Of a DNA stretch of 53,500 nt, positions 37,158 through 47,224 are shown one piece after another. Positions within the stretch are counted from its first letter, which is position 1. Every line of letters begins with the position of its first letter. A program made the translations under genes and the position numbers. The notes beneath the pieces were generated by a model. The model ran no database searches, was not told the origin of the DNA, and worked only from the letters and a program-made list of their open reading frames with translations. Source of the stretch: Mesostigma viride (Eukaryota; Streptophyta; Mesostigmatophyceae; Mesostigmatales; Mesostigmataceae); assembly GCA_009746045.1 (NCBI GenBank), contig RPFO01000138.1:602259-655758 (forward strand), in the 5' to 3' direction.

Positions 37158-37631
37158 AGTTAGTCTCCATGCTTTGCTGTAGACTAAGTCTCAAAGGCAT
37201 TGTGAATACATACAACGTATGAATAAGCCTTGTAAACCTACGTTGGTACGTGAATATAAATACCACGTGGGCTATGCAGATAGGAATGCTAGTCGAGTCG
37301 CATACGTTTCCCTAGATAGGTACTTTGGGTACTGAGGTACGTGACAGATGTCAGTACCCAGTATACGTAGTGTCCTGTCATTGGACGGTACTAGAGTATC
37401 CTAGATAGGGACCGTACTGCAGCGTGCATTGATCTGTGATCGCACGATGCAGTGACTAGACGCTACCTGTCATCGTGTGGCCTCGGGCCAACGGTCTGCA
37501 CCCAACGGTCACTGGCGGCGCAGCCGGTGAGAGGAACGTTGATAAAGGGTAAACCTATTTTCTAATGAACCAAGCAATTCATTGCTCAAGCTTCAGTGTT
37601 CTCAAGCAATATATCCCACCGCATTCTAACT
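37158..37631 (+). repeat. 5' LTR, copia-like element
   Basis: 474 bp. AGTTAGTCTCC at the start and ATTCTAACT at the end. AATATAAATACC at about 37250-37263 is a TATA-like signal. Confidence 0.92.
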
Positions 37632-37649
37632 TGAATTTTATTTGCTACC

Positions 37650-38882
37650 ATGGCTATCACGAACAAGAATGTCGCTAAGAAGCTTACCTACAACGAGGAT
37701 GATGATGGGCAGGATCGGCGGATGCCCAGAGACAACAACAAGAAGCCGGCTGGCGATGCGGCCATTTCCAAGAAAAAGAAAAAGAACAAAAAGACTCACA
37801 ATGGTTGCCAGGACGAGGGGACGGCGGCTGCAAAGCCGACCGACCTACCCCCCTCCCCTGCGAGGCCGGAGGCCGAGACGGCTCCCCCCGGGGAGACCGG
37901 CTTACCCTCGACTCCGGCGGCCGCCCCAGCCGCAACCACGGCTGGCGCGGCCATGGCTGCGGAGACCTCGGTGGTAAACCCCACTGAGGCTCCACAGTCC
38001 GGCCCCACGTTGCCATCTCTTCGGGAGCGTATGCCCCGTCAGACGGCCTCGGTGGCACCGGACGGGACGATTACCTTTCGTCCCGCCACATCAAACCTTA
38101 ATGTCCCTTTCGCCCAGGGACATAACCACATTGAGCTAACGTTTGGGCGACCCTCTGCGTCCCTTCTTCGCAAGAAGAAGGACATGGAGAGTATTAAACT
38201 CGCACGGGTGGTGCGAAAACCTGTGGAACCCATCGCCGGACAACCAATGTCCGACGATGAGGTATCCGACACTGCCAGTCTCCCCGATGGGGAGACTGAG
38301 ATCAATCTTACCCCAGCGCTCCTGGCGGTCGAGCAGGCCGCGCTGGTGGCAAATGAAGAACGCCGAGCGCGGCAGCGGGACCGAGAGGTCCGCCGAGAGG
38401 CGGCTTTTCGGCTCGCCGCTAAGCGGCAAGAATATGAAGAGGAAGCCGCCCGTCGCCTGGCTACCCACCAGGCGATGGCGGACGCGTACCGCGAGGCCAC
38501 CCAGCGGTTACGTGACCTCTTAAAAAATGCTGACTATCCCATGGACTATGCGGACAGTCAAGACCTGGCCGAGCTTGCTCGGTCAGCACACTTTAAAACC
38601 ATGTCCTCCATCACCCAAGCCAGGGTCACGGAGGCCATCTTGGCCAAACATGGGGTGGTAGCTGAAGAAGCCCCCCCGCTGGAAACCACCAGCAAGAAAC
38701 CCTCTCCCCCCCAACCCCTGCAGTACAAGGAGGGACTGCTGGCCCTGGGCGCGAGGAAGGGCAAAGAGGCGGACTGTCCAGTCCGGCCTGCTATGATCAT
38801 GGGAGAACCACTCCCTGACATACCCGAGGATGAGGCTGCTTTCAGGCAGCCCTCCGGGAGCATGAGGTACGCAAGGAGATGA
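37650..38882 (+). CDS. Copia-like element ORF1, coiled-coil gag extension
   Basis: 410 codons starting MAITNKNVAKKLTYNEDDDG 18 bases after the LTR. The order is a Lys-rich start (ISKKKKKNKK), a Pro/Ala-rich linker, a PSLRERMPRQTASVAPDGTI segment, and a long charged helix (AVEQAALVANEERRARQRDR to residue about 300). A smaller helical segment, NADYPMDYADSQDLAELARS, and a Pro-rich end follow. The ORF stops at TGA 38880-38882, overlapping ORF2's ATG as ATGA. However, ORF2's frame is open back to 38834 and reads LREHEVRKEMKRLMREEARR, a natural continuation, so ORF1 and ORF2 may be one protein separated by a frameshift. Confidence 0.75.
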   Translation: MAITNKNVAKKLTYNEDDDGQDRRMPRDNNKKPAGDAAISKKKKKNKKTHNGCQDEGTAAAKPTDLPPSPARPEAETAPPGETGLPSTPAAAPAATTAGAAMAAETSVVNPTEAPQSGPTLPSLRERMPRQTASVAPDGTITFRPATSNLNVPFAQGHNHIELTFGRPSASLLRKKKDMESIKLARVVRKPVEPIAGQPMSDDEVSDTASLPDGETEINLTPALLAVEQAALVANEERRARQRDREVRREAAFRLAAKRQEYEEEAARRLATHQAMADAYREATQRLRDLLKNADYPMDYADSQDLAELARSAHFKTMSSITQARVTEAILAKHGVVAEEAPPLETTSKKPSPPQPLQYKEGLLALGARKGKEADCPVRPAMIMGEPLPDIPEDEAAFRQPSGSMRYARR

Positions 38883-40223
38883 AGCGTCTCATGCGGGAGG
38901 AGGCCAGGAGGAGAGCAGAGGCAGACACCCCTGCCCGCCCCTCCACCGATGGGGCTGGACCCAGTGGGGTTACCCGGACACCCCCGGGCTCCCCCAGGGC
39001 CACCATGACCCCCCCTCCCCCTCCCCCACCACCCCAGGTTCGCCCTGTGGGTTGGGGCCCCCTCCCAAACCAGGGGGGGTGGCCAGGACCCCAGGAGGCC
39101 CTGGGGGGAGGTGCAGAGGTGCCACAGGCACCCAACAGGCCTGCTGAGGCCCCCCCAAGGAGCGGGGATGTCCTGGAACAGCTCGCCATTCTCCAGGCCC
39201 AGCTGGCCTCGTTGCAAGATCAGCAGTTAACAGCTAACCAGCTGCAAACTGTCGAGGGCCTGCGCGCCCTGATGTCGCGGTATGAGCGGGGGACCATCAA
39301 CCTGGACCCCACCCGCCTGCAACAAGCAACCGACAGCTTCTTGAGGGCCAACCCCCCTCTCACAGGTGTGTTTAACCCTCATAAAAAGGAATCCAAAATC
39401 AATATTGCTGGCTTGCCTGAGGGTCACACTGTTGAACAAGCTAAGCAATTTGTTTTTGCTTTGGAGTATGGGATGGAAGGTCTTAACCTTAGACATCAGT
39501 TTAAGGCTCTCAGGGCCTCCTCCACATTCCATCAATCATCTCCTGCAATCAGAGCATTGATTCAAACCTATCAGGAACGTACCCTGACACCTGAAGCAGC
39601 CATTGAACAGTGGCCTACCTTTATCACTGATCTGAAACAGCTAGTGCTTACCAATAACCACATGGAAGCAGTAGAACGTTTCAACTGGCTTGCTGCATAT
39701 AAGGTGAACAAGAATAACCTCTCTGGGGATGCAAAAACATACAGGGTAATGATTGAGAAAGACCTTGAGCTTCTCAAGCTCCAACCAAGGTATCTCATCC
39801 ACACCTGGCTAACAAAAGCTAATTTGCAACCTTCTGTCCTGGCTACCCTGCTTACAGGCCTCAAGTCCCTCTGGGACAACTTCAGAGCTGCCATGCTCTA
39901 TATCGAGGAGGCAGTGGACCCCCTGGGTACTGGCAACAACCAGGCCCAGGACCCCAAGGTCCAGGGTGTCCAAGGCCACAAACGCAAGGGGCAGGCCAGC
40001 CAGGGGGGGCACCCAAGACCCACAAGTCCTCCCACCAAGGGGGCAGTGGCTCTCAGGGGCGTGGCAACACGTGGCACCGTGTGCCCCTGCATGGCAACCC
40101 CAACAACAACAACAACAACAACAACAACAGGTCCCAGCAGGGCAACAATAACAACAGGTCCCAACAGGGCCAAAACAACAACAACAACAGGTCCCAGCAG
40201 GGCCAGAACCGGTCCCAGCAGGG

Positions 40224-40254
<31 letters not shown>

Positions 40255-40282
40255 CAGCCTGGCAACCCTGGGGGGTCCATAA
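38879..40282 (+). CDS. Copia-like element ORF2, capsid-type Gag
   Basis: 467 codons as read. A Pro/Gly-rich N-terminal third precedes a helix (LEQLAILQAQLASLQDQQLT). The capsid-like domain runs from TGVFNPHKKESKINIAGLPE to AMLYIEEAVDPLG and resembles the copia UBN2-type gag fold in its all-helical pattern (inference). Coding sense leaves this frame near 40003-40009, where G GGG GGG is in phase for a -1 shift into the Pol frame. The remaining ORF2 codons read the CAA repeats as Thr. It forms the particle and, with the zinc knuckles in the next frame, binds RNA. Confidence 0.75.
40003..40009 (+). promoter_or_regulatory. Candidate -1 ribosomal frameshift site G GGG GGG
   Basis: In the ORF2 frame the codons are CAG GGG GGG CAC, so the heptamer is in the phase required for -1 slippage. 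After slipping, reading enters the Pol frame and continues KTHKSSHQGGSGSQGRGNTW without a stop into the zinc knuckles. A G-run indel is the alternative explanation. Confidence 0.5.
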
Positions 40283-43200
40283 GGTGCCTGAGGTGCTTCC
40301 AACGAGGGCACGCACGGCACAACTGCCCCAACAACGACTCCCTGGCCAACGGGGTGGATCTCTGCCCGGGCTGCTGGCACGCACGTCATCCCCTGGGGCC
40401 TCCAGGCAGCCGTTGCAACAGGCCTCGCTACCCAAATCAATGTGAGTTCACTCACCTTATGTACTCTGAGGATGATGATCTCATTACCATTGGGGATGGC
40501 AACCAGGGCATAATTGATTTTGAGGCAGCAACCTTACTGTCCTCCCAACACCCTGTTCTGGAACCTTACATAAAAGCACTAACCCCTACTGTTGACAACT
40601 CCATAGATATCAAGGAGCTTGCTCATCAGCTGCACCTAGCCATGGGTCATGAAACAGTGGCTGAGGAACTGGCCAGACGGCTGGGGGGTAGTAGCATGGG
40701 AAAACAACTCAGGAATGCAGTAAAACTGGCTAGACAACACTGTCAAGAATGTCAGTTCAATAGCCCCAAACCTCAAAAATGGCATACTGCAACTCCTTCC
40801 ACCAATAGGGGCATGATAGTGGGGGATGTGATGCACATCAACAAAGATGTCCAACCCTACCTGATCCTAAAAGACTCATGGTCCAGGTTCACAGTAATGG
40901 AACCCCTACCTGGCATGTCTGCAGGGCAGCTACGTGTTGCACTCATGATTGCTTTACCCAGATTCTACCCAGTTGACAGAATTTTGCTTGATCAACAATT
41001 TTCTTGTCTGACTGACCTGGAAGGGTGTGAAGCAATAGAGATTGCTGGGCTGGAAGATCATGAGGGTCAGGGGGTCATTGAAAGAACCATCAGATCTGTC
41101 AAAACCCTACTAGCCAAAAATCCTTCCAAGGATGCTACTTCAGGGGTCTATTGTGACAGGGCACTCTGGTGTCATGAAATGTGCACAACCCTAAACATGA
41201 GACCTGTCTTGCATGCCACGTGGGGTGAAGTAATCCCAGCAGGCCTGCAGGCAGGTGTATATCCCCCAGAGGTGATAGCACTGTACAACACTGCACGTGC
41301 ACAAACCTCAGCAAAACTGGCAGAAAAAGATAAAACCCATTCCAGGCCAGTATTCCAAAAAGGTGATCAAGTTCTCTATTACAAGGAAAACAGCTTTGGT
41401 AAGGTTGGAACTTGGCTAGGTCCAGTTACCATCCGTGGATTTACCAAAAACAGCAAGACCGTGGAGGTCAAGCACAATATCAATGGGAAGCGTCACAGGG
41501 TGAGCTGTCATAGAATTAAGAAGTATTATTCTCCCATGGCAGACGTGCCTGGGGAAGAGTCTTTAAGCATGGACTCACTACTTCTATCTGGCAACTCCAG
41601 CATGCCCAGCAGTAGCTCTGAGCCACCAATTACTGCTGTTGACAGCACCACAGCACCCTCTGTGAACCCTTCCACCCTCAGTGAAGCCAGGCCCACTTCA
41701 CAACCTGGGGATTGCTTAACCAGGCACGAGGTAGCTGGGTTGGAAGCATTAGCTCAGCCCCAAGGCACCAAATTGTCTGCCAACCCTCCCGCTCTGAGGT
41801 CAAGATTGGCAGTCGCCTTGCAAGCATTACACAGGTCACATAAGCAACAAGCTGCTGTGGCCGCAGGGTTGGCAAAAGTCTCAGCTGTGTGCACTAGTCA
41901 GGACCCCTGGACCCTGGCAATAGACACTCAGGCACAGGTCAGTGTGATCAGTGCACAAGCCATCCCTGGTCTTGAGATTGCACCTTCATTTTGGGCACGG
42001 GTGCAGGATTTCTCAGGCCAAAGCTCACTGGATGTAGTGGGACAAGTGATGCTCCCTATACTTGGTATTCAGACACCCTTCCAGGTGGTGGAGGGGTACT
42101 CTGGTAACACCTTGTTGGGGGAACCTTTTGTATCCTATCCTGGGGTGCTTATCTCAGCTAATGAGCTCAGTGTCACAGGGGTGGGTGCAGTTCCTCTGGA
42201 CCACTTTAAAATCCCTCTCTCCAGTATTGTCCCTGGTATGGATGCTGTCATCAAGGCAGTCAACACTCAGTATGCACCAGGGGAGATCCCTGATCTGGAC
42301 AAGTTAGTGCACAGCCAGTTCCTCCATCCCTCAGCCTTTGGGCTGGGTAAGTGGGACATAGCCATGCACTCACCCCACCAAATCTCCCACGTCATACAAG
42401 AATGCAAAACACAAAAAGGGTTTACCAAGTGGCTGATGGCCATTGTCCACCAAGCCAGGCAGGAATGGGTCCTGCCCAACCCCAAAAACCCTCAATACAA
42501 ACCGCCTGTCACCCCTTCATGGGACGTGCCAGAGGGAGCCAAAAAGCTCAGATTAAAATTTGTTCTCAAACAAAAACCACAAAAAGTGGGCTCCCCAATC
42601 TTCCATGCCAGACCATGTGTCACAGAATTAAAGGGGACCTCCACACTGCCAAAAGGGGAAACATACACACCTGGGCTGCAACAAACCTCACTCAGGATCA
42701 TGCTCTCCCTCTTCCTCCACAACCTCAATGCAGGCCAAGACTATGTCTGCAAAGCCACTGATATTAAAAGGGCCTTCCTCAGGGGGGACCCAGAAAAGGC
42801 TGAATCTGTGTGGAAAGGGAAGGTGTACGTGGTAGACACCCCAGCTGTGTGGAAACCTTATATTGATGAGCCCCACCTTATCATCAACATTGGGGTGGAA
42901 GGGCTTGTCAGTGCCCCAAAAATTTTCAGAGACTCAGCAGAGGAAGTATTCAAAAAGCTCAAGGCCACGTATGATGACCTGGACCCATGCTTTTTTGTTG
43001 TACCCACCCCCTCTGGACTGCTGTTCTTTGTGTGGCATGGAGATGACCAACTCATTTGTGGGCCTAGAGCTGAGGTGGAAACCTTTATTCAGCAGGTCCA
43101 GGAATCATATGAGATTGGCAAACAGGTGGAATTGAGCACAACCCCCATCCAGTTCTGTGGCATCATGTTGCAGCTGCATAGGCAGCCAGATCAGTGGGTC

Positions 43201-43893
43201 TGCTCTCTCTCCCCTCCTGCAGAATATATCCAAGATTGTCTAGATCTGCTGCAGGACAACTACCTCCCCTTACATATGTGTGCCACTGTTCAGGGCAAAC
43301 TGGGGTGGTGGTCAGCCATCTGTGGGGCTCCCTTAGCTGTCATCAGCAGGGTCACCCATGATGTTCTAGTCAAGATCAAATGCAGTCACATCAGGAAGTT
43401 GGTCAATGACTGTCCCCCCCTCATCCTCCATGGCCTGAATCTGATGGAAGACATCCACATCCAATGTGTCATGGACAGCTCCATGGAGAGCAGAACAATC
43501 AATCAGATGGGGGCACGGGAATCAGGGCTGTTTTTTCTCACCAACAGGTCAGATTACATGTCCCTCACTTCCTGGTACAGCAGGCTACACCGCAGAAAAC
43601 CTGGCAGCAGCAACTCAGCTGAATGTCGTGCTGTGGTGTCTGCTGCATTGCATGCTCGTTCCCTGCAGCACATGCTCACCTGGCTACAAACCCAGGCAGG
43701 CAGCACATGCAATGTCATCTCACATCTCTATACTGACAGCCAATCTGTGATCAGCTTTCTAACCAAGAAATCTGTCTCTGCTGCTGTCCACACTGACTTG
43801 GATTGGGTGATCCTCAAACAGGAGGCCACCTATTTTTCCAGCTGGACTCATGTGGATGATGAGGACAACCGATCAGAGTCAGTGTTTGAATAA
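40081..43893 (+). CDS. Copia-like Pol: zinc knuckles, integrase, protease-like, reverse transcriptase, RNase H
   Basis: 1270 codons from ATG; real entry is probably by frameshift near 40003. After Asn/Gln repeats comes a CCHC knuckle, CLRCFQRGHARHNC, then DLCPGCW. Integrase: LHLAMGHE...HCQECQ zinc module, GDVMHI (Asp), RILLDQQFS (Asp), GVIERTIRS (Glu; only about 29 residues between the last two). Protease-like (about residue 610): WTLAIDTQAQVSVIS with DTQ instead of DTG, and PFQVVEGYSGNTLLGEPFV. Reverse transcriptase (about 800-1020): KATDIKRAFLRGD, VEGLVSAPKIF and FFVWHGDDQLICG, with GDD where copia enzymes have YVDD. RNase H (about 1125-1270): CVMDSSMESR, AECRAVVSAALHA and HLYTDSQSVISFL. 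Standard copia order is protease before integrase. The whole ORF is undamaged. Confidence 0.85.
40100..40256 (+). repeat. (AAC)n and GGTCCCAGCAGGGC repeats in gag-pol overlap
   Basis: AAC runs alternate with four copies of a RSQQG-coding unit. They encode Asn/Gln-rich protein in the Pol frame. Confidence 0.85.
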
Positions 43894-44263
43894 ATGACTG
43901 GCCATAGCACAGTACACAACCACCACACCCCCTTACCACAGCGATAGCTGCTGGGCGCCATAAAATTCAACACATTCGTTGTGGGGTGTGAGTGCTGGCT
44001 AGGTCAGATTTGTATCCATTTGCAGCTTGAGGACACAAGCTTTGTATCCACTTACTTAATGTGTGCTTCAGTAACTGGCCAAACCAGCCAGCTGTGTACA
44101 CCTTATTTAATGTGCAATATAACACCTGGCCAGAACAGCCAGCTGTAACCAACCTGGCTCAACCAGCCATGTCTCTTTTGTACCCCTAATCAACTTAAAA
44201 ACAATAACAATAATGTTGGGGGTGCAGACCTGCATCAAGAAATAAATAATAAAACAATACTGG
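43894..44263 (+). other. Copia-like element 3' untranslated region
   Basis: 370 bases without a gene. Four GCCAGCTGT/GGCC(A)-type repeats (AACTGGCCAAACCAGCCAGC and relatives, 44080-44170) occur. AATAAATAATAAAACAATA just before the LTR may act in 3'-end formation. No polypurine tract adjoins the LTR; GTTGGGGGTG lies 45 bases upstream. Confidence 0.6.
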
Positions 44264-44736
44264 AGTTAGTCTCCATGCTTTGCTGTAGACTAAGTCTCAA
44301 AGGCATTGTGAATACAACGTATGAATAAGCCTTGTAAACCTACGTTGGTACGTGAATATAAATACCACGTGGGCTATGCAGATAGGAATGCTAGTCGAGT
44401 CGCATACGTTTCCCTAGATAGGTACTTTGGGTACTGAGGTACGTGACAGATGTCAGTACCCAGTATACGTAGTGTCCTGTCATTGGACGGTACTAGAGTA
44501 TCCTAGATAGGGACCGTACTGCAGCGTGCATTGATCTGTGATCGCACGATGCAGTGACTAGACGGCTACCTGTCATCGTGTGGCCTCGGGCCAACGGTCT
44601 GCACCCAACGGTCACTGGCGGCGCAGCCGGTGAGAGGAACGTTGATAAAGGGTAAACCTATTTTCTAATGAACCAAGCAATTCATTGCTCCAAGCTTTCA
44701 GTGTTCTCAAGCAATATATTCCACCGCATTCTAACT
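44264..44736 (+). repeat. 3' LTR, copia-like element
   Basis: 473 bp, same ends as the 5' LTR, followed by GCGAT at 44737-44741. Confidence 0.92.
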
Positions 44737-44741
44737 GCGAT

Positions 44742-44822
44742 GAGAAGGATTATTCGATCACGTCGTTGTCTGGCCTGTCGACGGATGAAATCGCTCCTTT
44801 CCTGCAGGGAGCGGATAAGTAA
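44742..44822 (+). pseudogene. 3' end of the interrupted unknown viral gene
   Basis: 27 codons including TAA, in frame with 36471-37157 when the insert and one GCGAT are removed. Confidence 0.75.
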
Positions 44823-44836
44823 AATTTAATATTTTA

Positions 44837-44915
44837 ATGAAGCCCGTTTCTGCCATGCATTTCTTTGTAAAAACGGTTTACAACCTCCAAGACGTCGCGC
44901 TCAATGTCTCCTCAT
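44837..44915 (+). pseudogene. Start of another viral gene, truncated
   Basis: After the AT-rich spacer TAAAATTTAATATTTTA, ATG at 44837 begins MKPVSAMHFFVKTVYNLQDV. The coding character fades after about 26 codons, where the sequence changes to GC-rich non-viral DNA. HFFVKTVYNLQDVALNV resembles the first beta-hairpin of ubiquitin, as does the segment near 4170. The similarity is short and may be chance. Confidence 0.35.
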
Positions 44916-44993
44916 CGCCGAGTAGACGTCGATCCGGTTCCGGTCACACCCCGCCGCGCAGCCCTCGCCGGCTCCCTCACCCTGCGAGGCCAT

Positions 44994-46758
44994 GGCGAAA
45001 AATTGGGCGGTCTTTTCGTCTGTCCCTGGTCCTAATTTTAGGACTGAGTTCAACTCAGTCCTAATTTTAGGACCTAATTTTGAGGTTTTGTAGAAAATTC
45101 GCCCCGGTCGGAATATTTGGCAGAAAAAGTTTCTCAAAATTTATTCAAATACTACTTGAAAAGATCTTTCTTGGACATATTTTTGGGATTTTTTTGGATT
45201 TGGTTAGGGGGTCTAACCGTACGGTGAAAGTACAGGTGGTAGGGGTACATTTTCACGCGAAACGTGAGTTCCGGAAATGCACGACCTAGCCATGGCGGCT
45301 TGCGCCCATGCATGCAGTTTACGTTTTCGGACGATTTTGCGGGCCAAACCCAGGAAATAGATTTTTTATGTCCTAAAGATGATACAAGTGAATTTTAACC
45401 TCGCGGGGATGCGATTTACTGGGTGTCGGCACTGTTCTTGCTGGAAAAATCTGCGATTAGGCAGGTCGACGGAATGGATTACTACAATTGATTCCCGGAT
45501 CAAATCGAAGGGTTTATAGGTTTCTTTCTACCTTTTATCATGTATTGTCGTAGATTAAGTCTAGTGGCAGTAAAGATTTGATGATTTCGACCACTCTGTC
45601 ACGTCATGGTTTGTGTGCCGCAAAGTGCCACTTTTGCAGGCACCGCCTGGGCCAAGGTAACGCCAGCCGTGCCAGGTAAAGCTGGAATATCGCTGCTTCA
45701 TCGTTTCTTGGTATTCTTACATGAGTTTAAGCTTGCGATGCGCTGTCAGTTTTGAGTCTTGATGCTCTTTCTTGACCGTTGCCTGCCCCTCTCTAAAACC
45801 ATCTTTTTAGATGATCTTACCAGGCATTTGCCTTACCGTAGCGTGGCTGTACAAGGTTTTAGGTGCTGAATGGGTTAAAACACTTTCATAGATGTTAGTT
45901 ATTCTCTTGCTATGTTCATACTGCATGATTGTGTGGTCGTGGGCTGCGTCAAGGGTACTGTCAAGCTTATACGGGTGAGTGAAAAATCATGGTGATAAAC
46001 CACTGTCATCATGTGCCAGCAGGTATCTTGGCCATGTCATGGCAAGGTAATACAGTTTTATCCATGTCCATTCTTGTAAAGAACAATTAAATGTGACTAA
46101 CCTACCCATTATATCGGTGGTTATTACTTATAATACATCCCTTTGTAGCTACGTATCCATACGCATTCCCTACATGTATGCATAGGCTTTCACACATACT
46201 AAGGTACAATATAACTGCAATATGATGATGCAAGTATGTTTTCCTATTATGCCTGAAGGGAAATGGGCTGATTGACATGGTTTGTGGCCACGCTACTATG
46301 AAGTATGACCGCACTTACATGCTTGCAAATTGCTAGCATGGCCCAGTCCTATGTATAGGACTGGCAGTATTTGGCGTGTTTCAGGCAGTGCCAGTGGCCA
46401 AATTGAGTCCAGTTTTTTGCCACAGGTCAAGAACTACATTGTTTACATGCCTGTATTTTTTTAACATGCATATGGAATTTATTCAATTTTTGCCACTCAT
46501 GCTTCCACACAAAAATGCAAATTCGCCGACGGTGCCATACATCCATGTACTTTTTAGGAGTTTGGGTCAAGTTTTCACTGATGTAGTATTTTTGCCAGCA
46601 AGAGGACATCAAATACTCCATAGACCCACATCTAAGCATCTTGGATGGACCCCCCACCTAGTCACTACACACGGTTGAAAAAGGTCAACTCAGTCCTATT
46701 ATTAGGACTGAGTTGGGACAGACGACGAGTTAAGAGTAAGTACGTGCAATTTTTCGCC
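44994..46758. mobile_element. Non-autonomous TIR element, 1.77 kb
   Basis: Ends are GGCGAAAAATTG and CAATTTTTCGCC, with imperfect inverted similarity for about 70 bases (CGTCTGTCCC and GGGACAGACG; AGGACTGAGTT blocks). The outer regions contain compound palindromes built from CCTAATTTTAGG/AACTCAGTCC. The interior (45.1-46.7 kb) has no coding frame. Target duplication not clear. The same ends occur in the miniature copies at 46803-47086. Confidence 0.65.
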
Positions 46759-46802
46759 ACATCCAACAACCTACACCACCTCAGCGCTGGCCAGTGGGGG
46801 AA

Positions 46803-47086
46803 GGTGGCGAAAAATTGGGCGTTCTTTATATAAGAGTAAGTACGTGCAATTTTTCGCCATCACTCTCACACCTTGACAAACACCTCCTATGACCCGCGCC
46901 AAGGGGTGGCAGGGTGGCGAAAAATTGGGCGTTCTTTATATAAGAGTAAGTACGTGCAATTTTTCGCCATCACTCTCACACCTTGACAAACACCTCCTAT
47001 GACCCGCGCCAAGGGGTGGCAGGGTGGCGAAAAATTGGGCGTTCTTTATATAAGAGTAAGTACGTGCAATTTTTCGCCATCCTTGT
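46803..47086 (+). repeat. Three miniature TIR elements in a 110-bp tandem array
   Basis: Each copy is GGCGAAAAATTGGGCGTTCT...CAATTTTTCGCC, about 54 bases, with TTTATATAAGAGTAAGTACGTG in the middle. Copies start at 46805, 46915 and 47025. The 56-base spacers between copies are also identical, so the array arose by tandem duplication of element plus flank. Confidence 0.85.
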
Positions 47087-47192
47087 CACACCCCAAACAC
47101 ACCATCACAACTGCCCGGGTGGTGACAGATGCCAGCCTAAATGTCACAACCTGGTGAGCAGTGGTGGCAGGGGGCACTTCTGTTTTTGCAAG

Positions 47193-47224
47193 TGGTTTAG
47201 GGTTTTAGGGTTTAGGGCTTAGGG
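47193..47224 (+). repeat. Interstitial telomere-like repeat
   Basis: GGTTTAGGGTTTTAGGGTTT then AGGGCTTAGGG: about four TTTAGGG/TTTTAGGG units, of the type used by plants and green algae. Confidence 0.75.

Larger units (their letters stand above)
37158..44736 (+). mobile_element. Divergent copia-like LTR retrotransposon, near-intact
   Basis: 7579 bp with 474- and 473-bp LTRs and a GCGAT duplication. Three long ORFs lie in three frames: a coiled-coil protein, a capsid protein, and a 1270-codon Pol. The LTR ends are AGTTAG/CTAACT rather than TG/CA. Neither a TGG primer-binding site after the 5' LTR nor a polypurine tract before the 3' LTR is evident. The Pol domain order is integrase, protease-like, reverse transcriptase, RNase H. 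The LTRs differ by one ATAC indel, three single-base indels and one substitution, so the insertion is recent. Confidence 0.9.

Noticed and set aside
44837-45064. Full 75-codon ORF at the right viral edge
   Set aside because: Only the first 26 or so codons look coding; the rest enters GC-rich flank and the TIR element at 44994.
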